Origin: Paenibacillus sp. MMS20-IR301
GTDB lineage: Bacteria > Bacillota > Bacilli > Paenibacillales > Paenibacillaceae
Reading direction: 5' to 3'
DNA: 64,000 nucleotides
Assembly: GCF_032302195.1 (NCBI RefSeq)
Contig: NZ_CP135275.1
Location: 1,116,001 to 1,180,000, forward strand
The notes under the pieces are model-generated. The model was not told the DNA's origin. It saw only the letters and a list, made by a program, of their open reading frames with translations, and searched no databases. Position numbers and translations under genes: made by a program. Positions 53,806 to 62,266 of this stretch are shown piece by piece; the stretch's first letter is position 1, and each line of letters starts with the position of its first letter.

Positions 53806-54315
53806 ATGACAAAGTTGGTCATCGTTAACGGCACAATGGGGGTTGGCAAAAGTGCTGTATGCAAACAATTGCTGCAATCCCTGGACCATTCTGTATGGCT
53901 GGACGGAGACTGGTGCTGGATGATGCAGCCCTGGACTGTGAATGAGGAGAATATCATCATGGTTGAAAATAATATTAACTTCATGCTTCGCAGCTTTTTG
54001 ACAAACTCTTCTTTCAAGTATGTAATTTTCAGCTGGGTTCTCCACCGCAAAGAAATCATAGACCGTCTGCTTTCAAGACTGGCAGATCTGGAATATGAGC
54101 ATCAGTTAGTTACACTGATCTGTTCGGCAGAGGCTCTCAGACAGCGGATGCATAGTGACAATAGAACGGAGGAGCAGATCCTGCGCAGTCTGGACCGGAT
54201 AAGGAATTACGAGGCAACAGGTATATCTTCTATAAATACAAGTGATATTGGAGTGAATGAAGTGGCGGCCAGGATTATTCAACTTGTCTCTGATGATAAC
54301 GCATACATAACATGA
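53806..54315 (+). CDS. P-loop nucleotide kinase-like ATPase
   Basis: 169 residues, ATG 53806 after GAGGAGGA. Walker A VNGTMGVGKSAVCKQLL at the N terminus, WLDGDWCWMM as the substrate-binding Asp loop, and RMHSDNRTEEQILRSLDRI as a lid-like region. The layout resembles small metabolite or antibiotic phosphotransferases and shikimate/adenylate-kinase-like proteins. Substrate unknown. Ends 117 nt before the promoter of the RNA candidate. Confidence 0.75.
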   Translation: MTKLVIVNGTMGVGKSAVCKQLLQSLDHSVWLDGDWCWMMQPWTVNEENIIMVENNINFMLRSFLTNSSFKYVIFSWVLHRKEIIDRLLSRLADLEYEHQLVTLICSAEALRQRMHSDNRTEEQILRSLDRIRNYEATGISSINTSDIGVNEVAARIIQLVSDDNAYIT

Positions 54316-54431
54316 GATAAGCAAGGCGGAGTAAACATAAACTAGCCGGAGGAATTGTTAGATTTGGTCATTTTATTTGTAAACTTAATGTAATTTCGGG
54401 GATTATGGCGGAATATGCAGGTTTTTGAAAG

Positions 54432-54460
54432 TTTAAATTTTATTGAATGGGCGCTATAAT
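54432..54460 (+). promoter_or_regulatory. Sigma-A promoter of the 54.5-kb RNA candidate
   Basis: TTTAAA (54432-54437), 17 nt, TATAAT (54455-54460). Transcription would begin near 54466, exactly at the left arm of the first hairpin. Confidence 0.7.
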
Positions 54461-54465
54461 AGAGA

Positions 54466-55056
54466 CATCACCACAGGAACCACAGCAACACTTTATAAGT
54501 GGTACCGCCGGTGATGGGCCTCATTCCTAAATTTAGAAATGAATGAAGGAAAGGAGAGGAAACCGATGTACTAGCGTTAGCGAAGCATGCCGGAATCGGC
54601 TGCATTCAGTAGAAGGTGGATGATAACATCTTCTTGCAGATCGTGGGTATGCGGGAATCCAGCGCAAGTAATCACAAGGGATCAGGATAATTTTATCAGG
54701 TAATCTTTTTGATGAAGAACCAAAGCTGTTCATTCAAGCAAGAGTTACTCTTGCGGAAGAAAGAGCGTGATTCCGTTGAAAAAGGTTAGCGAAGCGTACT
54801 AAAACGATTCTTCACAGCAGGAGAAATGTCCGTGAAAACATTTTTCGTGAAATCGTGTACGCGGGAATCCACCCCATATGCAGGACATGGAGAAATACTC
54901 CGGACAGGAGCGAACGGGCAACACGGTAACATGAATTTTAGAACAATTACCATGTCAGGGATATGGCTTTGTTACTTGGAGGAAATGATTGAATTGAATA
55001 CAGGAATTATCACATAAATCCCCGTGCCGTAAGTAATCTGGCAGCGGGGATTTATG
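54466..55056 (+). ncRNA. Candidate large structured non-coding RNA with duplicated domain
   Basis: About 590 nt without a credible ORF. It opens with a hairpin (CATCACC at ~54466 with GGTGATG at ~54510; inner GGAACCAC with GTGGTACC) and closes with a perfect 12-bp hairpin (55013-55024 with 55045-55056), though no T run follows. Two domains, 54576-54661 (86 nt) and 54785-54871 (87 nt), both begin GTTAGCGAAGC and end GCGGGAATCCA. Inside, helices sit at matching places with different sequence: GCATGCC/GGTATGC plus CTGCA/TGCAG in the first, GCGTAC/GTACGC plus ACGATT/AATCGT in the second. Other hairpins: GCAAGAG-TTA-CTCTTGC at 54738-54754. Downstream genes are on the other strand, so this is not an obvious leader. 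No Rfam family is recognised from memory. Confidence 0.65.
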
Positions 55057-55070
55057 CGTACATACAGTTC

Positions 55071-56036
55071 TTATGCTCGTTTTGGCCTGTCTGAAGCCAG
55101 CAGCAGCGGAGCGATATGCTCATGGAAGGCATCCGGCGCCGGATTGTTCCGGCCGCGCTTGTTGTCCCTTGTCAGCACAACCACAACCTCCAGCTGCGGC
55201 AGCACATATACGAATTGCCCGGCATAACCGCGTGCATAGTAATAAGGCATACCCTCTGACCTCTCCGGCCCTGTACCGGCCGGCAGTGTATCCGTCCACC
55301 AGTGCCAGCCGTATCCTCCTTGCCGGGGCGGCTCACTCCTCAAAGCCGGCAGGGCTGAACTGGCTACCAGTCCGCTGGAGATAACCTGCGTATTCTCCCA
55401 TTTCCCTTCTTGAAGATAGAGCTGCCCGAATTTCAGCAGGTCAGCGGGCATAAGCTTCAGCCCGAAGCCGCCGGTATGAATTCCCTGCGGGTCAGCCTCC
55501 CACTCATACTCAGTAATGCCGAGCGGCCCGAAGAGAACCTGTTCAGCGAACTGTGCCGTTGGGATCCCCGTAGCCTGTACCAGGATTGCTGACAGCAATT
55601 GCGAAATCCCCGAATTATACTCCATTCTGATTCCCGGTTCATCCGCGAGCGGCTGCTTCAGCACATATTCTGCCCAGTCCGGAGACCGGGTCATTTGCGG
55701 AAAGGAATTCAGTCCGCCGAACTCGTTCCAGCGGAAGCCGGCAGACATCGTTAACAGATGCCCGATGGTAATCCGCTGCTTGCGTTCGTCCTTATCCCGG
55801 CTGAGCTGCGGAAAGAACAGGCTGGCAGGTGTCTGCGGCCCGGGAAGCTTGCCTTGATCCATTGCGATACAGATCAGGGCGGAGAGAATGCTTTTGGTGC
55901 AGGAATTAATTCTGAATATCTCGTATGCGGTGTGCCGGTCCTTATATTGTTCGTATACCAGGCTGCCTTGCTGCTGAATCAGACAGCTTCGGAGCTCCAG
56001 GGTTTCCAGTTTTGATGTTAATCCATGCAGATTCAT
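55071..56036 (-). CDS. Serine hydrolase, beta-lactamase/class C family
   Basis: 321 residues, ATG after GAAAGGACACCATT. Penicillin-binding/esterase fold: nucleophile motif SCTKS (SxxK) at ~47, MEYNSGISQLLS (YxN-like), and near the end YARGYAGQFVYVLPQLEVVV, with the third motif region GYAGQ. No signal peptide, so a cytoplasmic esterase or peptidase is likelier than a secreted beta-lactamase. Confidence 0.87.
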   Translation of the reverse strand: MNLHGLTSKLETLELRSCLIQQQGSLVYEQYKDRHTAYEIFRINSCTKSILSALICIAMDQGKLPGPQTPASLFFPQLSRDKDERKQRITIGHLLTMSAGFRWNEFGGLNSFPQMTRSPDWAEYVLKQPLADEPGIRMEYNSGISQLLSAILVQATGIPTAQFAEQVLFGPLGITEYEWEADPQGIHTGGFGLKLMPADLLKFGQLYLQEGKWENTQVISSGLVASSALPALRSEPPRQGGYGWHWWTDTLPAGTGPERSEGMPYYYARGYAGQFVYVLPQLEVVVVLTRDNKRGRNNPAPDAFHEHIAPLLLASDRPKRA

Positions 56037-56197
56037 AATGGTGTCCTTTCTTGGTGAAATACAACCAGCCCCCTGTGGGGAACGGTGACCGGTATCTGTC
56101 CGATATGCCCTGAATGGAGTCTACCCTATTATCTCAGTCTGTGCCAGAGATGTCGAATGGAGGGGCGGCCAGGACATAATATGAGTCTGACAGCCCT

Positions 56198-57190
56198 TTA
56201 GCTGGGAATATCAGGTGATTTGGATACCACACCGAAGGTAGAAGCTTTGATGTAAGGCTGATTCTGCAATGTCTCCAGTTGCTTAGCAGTCCCGGTAACG
56301 ACTACACCAATGATCGTGATATCAGCCGGCTCAAGTATATTATTATCCCCGGCTAAGCTTTCCTGAATCTGCTCCGCGGCCCATTTGTAATTTTTGCCGC
56401 CTGCCCGAAGCTGCTCAACGCTGTTAATGAAGGCATCAACACCGCCGTAGGGAGCAAACTGCATACCGTGAAATCCATAGATAATCTGCGAATCGGCAGC
56501 GATCGTTTGTCCGGTTTCTTTCAGGTAATCCTTATAAGAATTTGTATAGGCATCAGTCCAATACCATACAGGCTGAATTCCTGCCGGCAGAAGCGTTTGC
56601 ATCTCCTCCAGTTTGTAGGCCCGGTCAAAGGACAAAGCCAGCTCAACCAGCATATTGTCTTCCAACAGCTTCAGCTGGCTAATGCTATCCTCATAGGAAG
56701 TATATTGGATCTGCGGATGATAGAAGAACATTTCCCGGTCTCCGGTAGCAGAATTGTAGCGGTATGTGGAAGCTGCACTGAGCTGTTCCGGCAGAGGAAT
56801 TGCTCCATGCGCACCATATCTTCCAGTTGAGCGGCCTGACAAATTATAGAACTCCTCAAGGGTCTCCCAGACATATGGTTTATTCCCGAGCCATTTGTAA
56901 GTTTGATTATAGACTTCGCCGCCAAAGGCATCCAGCTTCACAGATTGGTTACTGATATGGACATTGGGTGCACCGATCTCATTTCTCCAGAGAATCTCGG
57001 ATTGGACCTTATCCCCCTGCGACAATCGCAAGTGATAAAGACCGTACCACATAGCGGCGAGGATAACCGGAGTGACAACTATGATGATTCCGATGGTTCT
57101 CAAGGTGGAGCGGAGCTTTGCTTTTTTTATCATCTGCTGAGCCTGCTTGCCGTTAAAAGTAAAATGATCTTTATCGTGATTATGTTCCAT
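56198..57190 (-). CDS. Membrane-bound anti-sigma factor (Sigma_reg_N/C type)
   Basis: 330 residues. A cytoplasmic N terminus (FTFNGKQAQQMIKKAKLRST) leads into one membrane segment (~33-52) and an extracellular domain with the Sigma_reg_C-like layout (YGFHGMQFAPYGGVDAFINS; ITIIGVVVTGTAKQLETLQ). It should hold the adjacent ECF factor at the membrane until an envelope signal releases it. Its ATG directly follows the TAA of the sigma gene. Confidence 0.85.
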   Translation of the reverse strand: MEHNHDKDHFTFNGKQAQQMIKKAKLRSTLRTIGIIIVVTPVILAAMWYGLYHLRLSQGDKVQSEILWRNEIGAPNVHISNQSVKLDAFGGEVYNQTYKWLGNKPYVWETLEEFYNLSGRSTGRYGAHGAIPLPEQLSAASTYRYNSATGDREMFFYHPQIQYTSYEDSISQLKLLEDNMLVELALSFDRAYKLEEMQTLLPAGIQPVWYWTDAYTNSYKDYLKETGQTIAADSQIIYGFHGMQFAPYGGVDAFINSVEQLRAGGKNYKWAAEQIQESLAGDNNILEPADITIIGVVVTGTAKQLETLQNQPYIKASTFGVVSKSPDIPS

Positions 57191-57685
57191 TTAATGATCC
57201 TCCTCATAATGTTTGATGAAATTATTTTTGGCGCGGGTGACATGAGTTTTGAGCGTATTCTCATTCTTGTTATACAGCGCAGAAAGATCCTTGTAGGTCA
57301 GATTCATCTCATATTTGAGAATTAACAGTTCCTGATGCTGCTCTGAGAGCAAAGCCAATGTATCACGGATCGTTTGCGCGGTTTCCCGCCTCAGCAGCTG
57401 AATTTCCGGCAGATGAGTTAAGGATACGAGCTGCACTTCATCAACATCGACCGTGGGACGCCGTTTATCCAGCCGTTTCAGATCATAGAATTGATTCGTT
57501 GCCACCCGGAACATCCAGCCTATAGCTTGATTCGAGCCGATACCGTCCTTATAGAGCAAATATTTGTAACAGGTATCCTGAACAATGTCTTCAGCATCCT
57601 CGCGGGCAAGTCCGCGTTTGCGCAAATACCGGTACAGCAATGTCCCTGTTTGCTGCAGAAAGTGATTGATGGTTTCTTTGGCCAT
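57191..57685 (-). CDS. ECF RNA polymerase sigma factor (SigM/SigV-like)
   Basis: 164 residues, ATG after GGAAGGGGGCAGGAC. Region 2 (LYRYLRKRGLAREDAEDIVQDTCYKYLLY) and region 4 (LALLSEQHQELLILKYEMNLTYKDLSALYNKNENTLKTHVTRAK) are complete. Pairs with the following anti-sigma gene. A TGTAAAC-N16-CGTT promoter precedes it. Confidence 0.93.
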   Translation of the reverse strand: MAKETINHFLQQTGTLLYRYLRKRGLAREDAEDIVQDTCYKYLLYKDGIGSNQAIGWMFRVATNQFYDLKRLDKRRPTVDVDEVQLVSLTHLPEIQLLRRETAQTIRDTLALLSEQHQELLILKYEMNLTYKDLSALYNKNENTLKTHVTRAKNNFIKHYEEDH

Positions 57686-57707
57686 GTCCTGCCCCCTTCC
57701 TCAATAC

Positions 57708-57734
57708 AACGCTAAGCTCTCTGAAAAGTTTACA
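57708..57734 (-). promoter_or_regulatory. ECF-type autoregulatory promoter
   Basis: On the minus strand TGTAAAC (57728-57734), 16 nt, CGTT (57708-57711), close to the SigM/SigW consensus TGAAAC-N16/17-CGTC and 23 nt before the sigma start codon. Confidence 0.65.
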
Positions 57735-57849
57735 TCAGCTGATTAAGCCGTATTCTTTGTATTTACTCATTCAGTACCAGCTGCAGCCGTATTAGATCCG
57801 TTAATATATTATCAGGTTGTCAGATTTTAGCTATAAATGGAGGGAATCT

Positions 57850-58389
57850 ATGTATCAGGATAACGAACTAATAATCCGGCCTATAGAAGAGAAAGACTTG
57901 GCCCGCCTATGGGAACTCAGTTACAGTGAAGAATCGCCGGAGTGGAAGAAATGGGATGCGCCTTACTATGAGCATAAGCGGATTTCACGGGAAGTGTATT
58001 ACAGCCGGAGAGAGGAAATGATTGGCAGAGGCGATAACTGGGTAATTGAGGTTGCGGGCGAAGTCATCGGTGATGTCAGCTACTACTGGGAGCATGAGCC
58101 TTCCTATTGGCTGGAGATGGGTATTATCATCTATGATCCGGCCTATTGGGGCGGCGGCTACGGTACAAGAGCGCTCCGTATGTGGATTCGTCATCTGTTC
58201 AGCACACTTCCGCTAGTCCGCGTAGGGTACACCACCTGGTCCGGGAATGAGCGCATGATCAAGACAGGAATGAAGCTGGGGATGACGATGGAAGCGAGAC
58301 TCCGGAAGTGCCGTTATTATGACGGGCAATTCTATGATTCTATCCGGATGGGTTTATTGAGAGAGGAGTGGGAAAGCGCGGCAGAATAG
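57850..58389 (+). CDS. GNAT acetyltransferase (RimJ/RimL-like)
   Basis: 179 residues; ATG 57850 is 5 nt after GGAGGGAA, and the frame above it lacks a ribosome site. RimL-type features: LIIRPIEEKDLARLW at the start, motif A PAYWGGGYGTRALRMWI, and GMKLGMTMEARLRKCRYYDG near the end. Likely acetylates an N terminus or a small amine. Confidence 0.9.
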   Translation: MYQDNELIIRPIEEKDLARLWELSYSEESPEWKKWDAPYYEHKRISREVYYSRREEMIGRGDNWVIEVAGEVIGDVSYYWEHEPSYWLEMGIIIYDPAYWGGGYGTRALRMWIRHLFSTLPLVRVGYTTWSGNERMIKTGMKLGMTMEARLRKCRYYDGQFYDSIRMGLLREEWESAAE

Positions 58390-58445
58390 CATTTTTCATG
58401 AAAAGAAAATATTAAGATGAATGTTTGTGAAAATAGACACAATAT

Positions 58446-58490
58446 TGTGAAAATTATCACGTTGTATTCATAAAAATTTTAATATATAAT
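58446..58490 (+). promoter_or_regulatory. Sigma-A promoter with CRP/FNR-type site
   Basis: TTGTAT (58462-58467), 17 nt, TATAAT (58485-58490). Directly upstream TGTGA-N6-TCACG (58446-58461) fits the CRP/FNR-type box and is centred about 43 nt before the likely start, a class II activator position. A second TGTGA lies 20 nt further up (58426-58430). Confidence 0.6.
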
Positions 58491-58522
58491 AAGATTAATC
58501 AAAAGAAACAGGGGGATTTAAA

Positions 58523-59074
58523 ATGAAATTATTCAAAGTTTTAGCAGTAGCAGGCTTGTCAGCAGCATTGCTCGCAGGTTGTGGTTCGAACAATAACGCA
58601 GCTAATGAGGCAGCAGCAACAACAGCTCCCGCCACTGAGCAAACCGATGCCGTAACAACAGCTTCAATCGTTAACCAGGCAGATGCGTTCACAGCGGCAG
58701 TAAGCGAAAGCGGCAACTGGATTGTGGCTATCCTTAACGACCTGACTGTAGATAGCGATGTTGTAGTAGCCGGTGAGTTCCATGACAAAGGTGACGCAGC
58801 TAATGCCATCTACCGTAAGCTGGCCCTGTATGCCCAGGATGCTGACCACAAGGTTACCGCTACTTACACTCTTACGGCTCCGAAAGTAACTGTACAGAGC
58901 GAGAACTTCCGCGTTCAAGGCGGTACAATCAAAGGTGACGTATACGTAGAAGCTAACGGCTTCAATCTGTATAAAGATGCTACTATCGACGGCAACCTCT
59001 ACTTTGCAAGTGAAGATGTGAAGGCTACTGCTGTAATCGAAGGTACTGTAACCGGAGCAACTGAAGTTAAGTAA
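58523..59074 (+). CDS. Lipoprotein with bactofilin-like beta-helix
   Basis: 183 residues, ATG after AGGGGGATTTAAA. Signal peptide with lipobox AALLAGC, a low-complexity linker rich in Ala, Asn and Thr, then a C-terminal strand pattern (VQGGTIKGDVYVEANGFNLYKDATIDGNLYF) like the polymer-forming fold seen at the left edge of the window. Probably anchored on the outer face of the membrane. Function unknown. Codons are less GC-rich and uniform, as in well-expressed genes. Confidence 0.8.
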   Translation: MKLFKVLAVAGLSAALLAGCGSNNNAANEAAATTAPATEQTDAVTTASIVNQADAFTAAVSESGNWIVAILNDLTVDSDVVVAGEFHDKGDAANAIYRKLALYAQDADHKVTATYTLTAPKVTVQSENFRVQGGTIKGDVYVEANGFNLYKDATIDGNLYFASEDVKATAVIEGTVTGATEVK

Positions 59075-59085
59075 TATTATGATGA

Positions 59086-59132
59086 CTGCCTGCGGACGAG
59101 CCCTAAATGGGCTTGCTCTGCAGGCTTTTTTG
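59086..59132 (+). terminator. Intrinsic terminator of the lipoprotein gene
   Basis: GCCTGC/GCAGGC outer and AGCCC/GGGCT inner stems followed by six T. Confidence 0.85.
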
Positions 59133-59150
59133 TAAGAATTTATTTGGGGT

Positions 59151-59216
59151 CCCCGCAAAGTACCTGAGTAAACCTCGAAGTGAAAGCCCCACTTTGTGGG
59201 GTTATTTTGTTTTTTG
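59151..59216 (+). terminator. Second hairpin with long loop, terminator-like element
   Basis: CCCCGCAAAGT (59151-59161) pairs with ACTTTGTGGGG (59191-59201) across a 29-nt loop and is followed by TTATTTTGTTTTTT. A shorter hairpin CCCCAC/GTGGGG inside the right half competes with it. It comes only 20 nt after the first terminator. Confidence 0.6.
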
Positions 59217-59329
59217 GCTGGAAATCCCTTATAGTATTATGCAACTGTATAAATATAGCAGACTCAGCTGCCACACTGTATGGAAGCGGATACAAGGTTA
59301 GTGCTGAGCGCGGACGGAGGTTGCAGCGG

Positions 59330-60022
59330 ATGCAATTTTTTAAACAGCATAGACGGGGAGCAGGGTTGACTGCCGCGGCGGTTATTGCGTCTGTCGTCTT
59401 ACTCTACGCATTACTATACATGTATGAGAAACCCGGAGGCTGGTCGGACCGGCAGATGTCACGCTCGCTCGAAATGGAACAGACACTGCAGATTCCGCTG
59501 GGCCAAAGCCCGGAGGAAGCCGTGTCGTTATTCCGGAAATTTCCCTTTATCCGGCTGCTGCACGAGGAAGCTGTCGGCCGGGGAGCACTGGTGTTCTTCA
59601 CGCGCATGAACCAGAAGGACGGCAGCGATCTGCAGGTGGAGTATGTCCGTAAAACATGGATTGGCTGGAAATGGGTGTGGGGCGGAGGATATGCGGCCGG
59701 TGAGGACCCGCGTGAGACCGCAATGAGTTACATGAGCCTTCCGGAAATCGACCATATCTCTACACCTTTTCCCATCGTATTCGGAGAAGTGCTCGATCCG
59801 GCGATAGAGCAGGTAGTGGTAGAAAGCAAGGAGAACGGCCGGGATACCTATGAGGCTAAGCTGGTCCGGGAGGACACTGGCCGGCGGCTTTGGTTCGCTA
59901 TGCTGCCGTCTACAGCAACTGCACCGTTTGAAATCGGAGGCTACAATAAATCTGGAGAGAAGATTGCTGCCGCAACGGTCACGGATGCAAGGGATTTCGG
60001 GGCGATCGCACTTAAGAAATGA
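59330..60022 (+). CDS. Membrane-anchored protein of unknown function
   Basis: 230 residues from ATG 59330, 9 nt after GGAGG. One N-terminal membrane helix (~11-32: GLTAAAVIASVVLLYALLY), then a soluble domain with Trp/Gly-rich centre WIGWKWVWGGGYAAG and a strand-rich C terminus (FGEVLDPAIEQVVVESKENG). No family recognised. Probably exposed outside the membrane. Confidence 0.7.
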   Translation: MQFFKQHRRGAGLTAAAVIASVVLLYALLYMYEKPGGWSDRQMSRSLEMEQTLQIPLGQSPEEAVSLFRKFPFIRLLHEEAVGRGALVFFTRMNQKDGSDLQVEYVRKTWIGWKWVWGGGYAAGEDPRETAMSYMSLPEIDHISTPFPIVFGEVLDPAIEQVVVESKENGRDTYEAKLVREDTGRRLWFAMLPSTATAPFEIGGYNKSGEKIAAATVTDARDFGAIALKK

Positions 60023-60128
60023 CACGGAAGGAAATTAGTAAAGGTATATTATGGAAAGTTATAGGAGTTGGGTGTAGAATACTTAAGGGTTATCTGATCA
60101 GAAACTGAAGCCAATGAGGTGTTCTCAC

Positions 60129-61394
60129 ATGAAGAAATGGGTTGTTATTGCCCCGCTGCTGCTAAGCTTAACTGGCACAGGGACAGGCTTCGCTGCTCCG
60201 GCGGCTCAGCCGGGTATTACGGTGACAGTCAACAATAAAGTTGTGGATTTTGATGTTCAGCCTGTAAATGATCAGGGGACTGTATTTGTTAAGCTCCGGT
60301 TCGTGGCAGCGCAGCTGGGGGGACTAATCAGCAGCGGGAAGAACAATGCCTATATCATCTCCAAAGGGACGATTACGCTGAGTATTACCGCCGGTTCTAC
60401 TGCCGCCTACAAGAACCAGCAGCCGTTCACCCTGGCTGCAGCTCCGAGACTGGTGAACGGGCGGCTGCTGGTCCCGCTCCGGGTACTCGCCGAGGTGTTT
60501 GAGGCCAGTGTAACATACGCGAACGGCCAGGTAGCCATTACAACGGAACCTAAGCCTTCGCAGCCGGCAGGTCCGGGTGTTTCGGGAAATACCGTAGCCA
60601 ATCTGAACAACGGCGGCTGGTATGCTGCAGATGAGGACTGGATCTACTTCAGCAATATTCAGGACTCCGGCAAACTCTATAAGCAGCGGAAGGACGGGAC
60701 GGAATTTCAGCTGCTGAGTGACGGCCTATATGCGGGTTCGCTTAATCTCATGAACGGCAAGCTGTATTATATTGCCGAGAACAACAAGTTCTTCTGTATG
60801 GATACGGACGGCTCAAACAAGACGCTGATTAAAGACTTTGTTCTGGGGAAAAATCTGCTGTCGGTTACGGAGGACTGGATCTATTTCACTGAGGGCTCCG
60901 GCCCGACCAAGCCGCTGTACCGGATGAAGCTGGACGGCAGCTCCAAGACACTCCTGGAGCAGTACGGGGTATCCAGCCTTGCCGTGTACGGCGGGCGAAT
61001 CTACTATACCATTGATGCCTCAAAGCTGTTCGCGATGAATCTGGATGGAAGCCATAAGCAGAAGCTGCTTGAAGGCGGGTATATGTCAGACATTCTTATT
61101 CAAGATACTACTATATACTTCAATTACAAAGAGCAGCTGTACACGATGAATACAGACGGAACACGGCTGGCCAAAATTTCCGGTGATAATGCCAGAGATC
61201 TGAATCTTAGCGGGAATTGGCTATACTACAGCAATCATTCGGAGTACAGCAAGAAGCTGTTCCGGATTAATCTAACTGACTACTCATCCGAGAAGCTGGC
61301 CGATGATAAAACAACAAGTATTCAAATTACGGGTAACAAGCTGCATTATCTGAATCCCAATACAAGGAGCTTTGCTGAGCTTACGATAGAATAA
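60129..61394 (+). CDS. Secreted stalk-domain protein with DUF5050 beta-propeller
   Basis: 421 residues from ATG 60129, 8 nt after GAGGTG. Signal peptide (~1-24). A copper-amine-oxidase N-terminal-like stalk domain (~28-135: ITVTVNNKVVDFDVQP; LVPLRVLAEVFEASVTYANG) is followed by repeated DUF5050 units (YFSNIQDSGKLYKQRKDGT; YYIAENNKFFCMDTDGS; and four more), each about 40-45 residues. Such proteins are attached to the cell envelope in Paenibacillus; the ligand is unknown. Confidence 0.87.
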   Translation: MKKWVVIAPLLLSLTGTGTGFAAPAAQPGITVTVNNKVVDFDVQPVNDQGTVFVKLRFVAAQLGGLISSGKNNAYIISKGTITLSITAGSTAAYKNQQPFTLAAAPRLVNGRLLVPLRVLAEVFEASVTYANGQVAITTEPKPSQPAGPGVSGNTVANLNNGGWYAADEDWIYFSNIQDSGKLYKQRKDGTEFQLLSDGLYAGSLNLMNGKLYYIAENNKFFCMDTDGSNKTLIKDFVLGKNLLSVTEDWIYFTEGSGPTKPLYRMKLDGSSKTLLEQYGVSSLAVYGGRIYYTIDASKLFAMNLDGSHKQKLLEGGYMSDILIQDTTIYFNYKEQLYTMNTDGTRLAKISGDNARDLNLSGNWLYYSNHSEYSKKLFRINLTDYSSEKLADDKTTSIQITGNKLHYLNPNTRSFAELTIE

Positions 61395-61474
61395 GAGCGG
61401 ACCGGGCCTGCACCGAGCGGCTTGGCCGCTGGTGCTGGAGCAGCTGGATCTTGTCATGGCCGCAGAATAACCGG

Positions 61475-62257
61475 TTACCGGAGCTGTGCGATATATTCAT
61501 AGGGGGTCACGCCAAACATGCTTTTGAAATGGCGGTTCAGGTGGGTCAGGTCGGTGAAGCCGCAGTCTGCAACAGCTGCATAGATATCTCTGGTCTTCTC
61601 AATCGACTGTCTCGCATGCTCTACCTTGCAGTTGAGGAAGAACTGGTAGGGTGAGATGCCGGTATGGGCTTTGAATTCCCGGATGAACTGATATTTGGAC
61701 AGGCTGAACTCCTGCGCGAGATCGTCAAGCTTCAGTACCTGGTCCAGGCTGCAGTACATCATTTCTTTGGCCCGGCGGATAAAAGTATTATCGGTCCGCG
61801 GGTCTGCGGCGATATCAGTCCGGGCAGCCTCTGCAGCCAGCTGGAGCAGCAGCTCGGTGCAGAGCGCATCGTCTGCACCGTTCTGGACTGCCCGGTTAAG
61901 CGAGAGGATGCACCTGGCCAGCCTGGAATCGTAGACGATAGGGGTCGTGAAACGCAATTCATGCCCGCCCAGAACCTCCGTGAACATCTCCGGCTTGATA
62001 TAGAGCATGACATAATCTATGCCTGCCCGGTCATAGGAGCTGCCGTCATGATATTGCTGCGGGTTGAACAGCATCACGCCGTTCCGGTGGGAAGAATGCA
62101 GGCTTCCGCCCAGATGATATTGCTGAATGCCGCGCAGGGTTACGCCGAGGGCGTATTCCTCATGGCAGTGCTTTTTATAAGTGAAATCCGCCATCGTTGC
62201 CGACAGGGACAGGATTTCCGCTGATTTTTTATAATTGAAAATTTCCATCCTGCTCAC
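61475..62257 (-). CDS. AraC family regulator
   Basis: 260 residues. N-terminal cupin-like sensor (FTYKKHCHEEYALGVTLRG; FNPQQYHDG) and a C-terminal AraC double HTH (LDDLAQEFSLSKYQFIREFKAHTG; IYAAVADCGFTDLTHLNRHFKSMFG). It is the second gene after the LysE exporter on the same strand (9-nt gap), so it probably regulates that operon in response to an amino acid or amine. GTG 62257 and ATG 62248 are both possible starts. Confidence 0.9.
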   Translation of the reverse strand: MSRMEIFNYKKSAEILSLSATMADFTYKKHCHEEYALGVTLRGIQQYHLGGSLHSSHRNGVMLFNPQQYHDGSSYDRAGIDYVMLYIKPEMFTEVLGGHELRFTTPIVYDSRLARCILSLNRAVQNGADDALCTELLLQLAAEAARTDIAADPRTDNTFIRRAKEMMYCSLDQVLKLDDLAQEFSLSKYQFIREFKAHTGISPYQFFLNCKVEHARQSIEKTRDIYAAVADCGFTDLTHLNRHFKSMFGVTPYEYIAQLR

Positions 62258-62266
62258 CGCCAGTCT

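Noticed and set aside
54481..54520. T-box-like sequence GTGGTACCGCC in the RNA candidate
   Set aside because: It resembles the T-box antiterminator motif, but it lies in the first hairpin of the transcript with no stem I/specifier before it and no aminoacyl-tRNA-related gene after it.
54826..55017. 63-codon open frame in the RNA candidate
   Set aside because: No proper ribosome site, a composition unlike a protein, and it cuts through a structured domain; considered non-coding.
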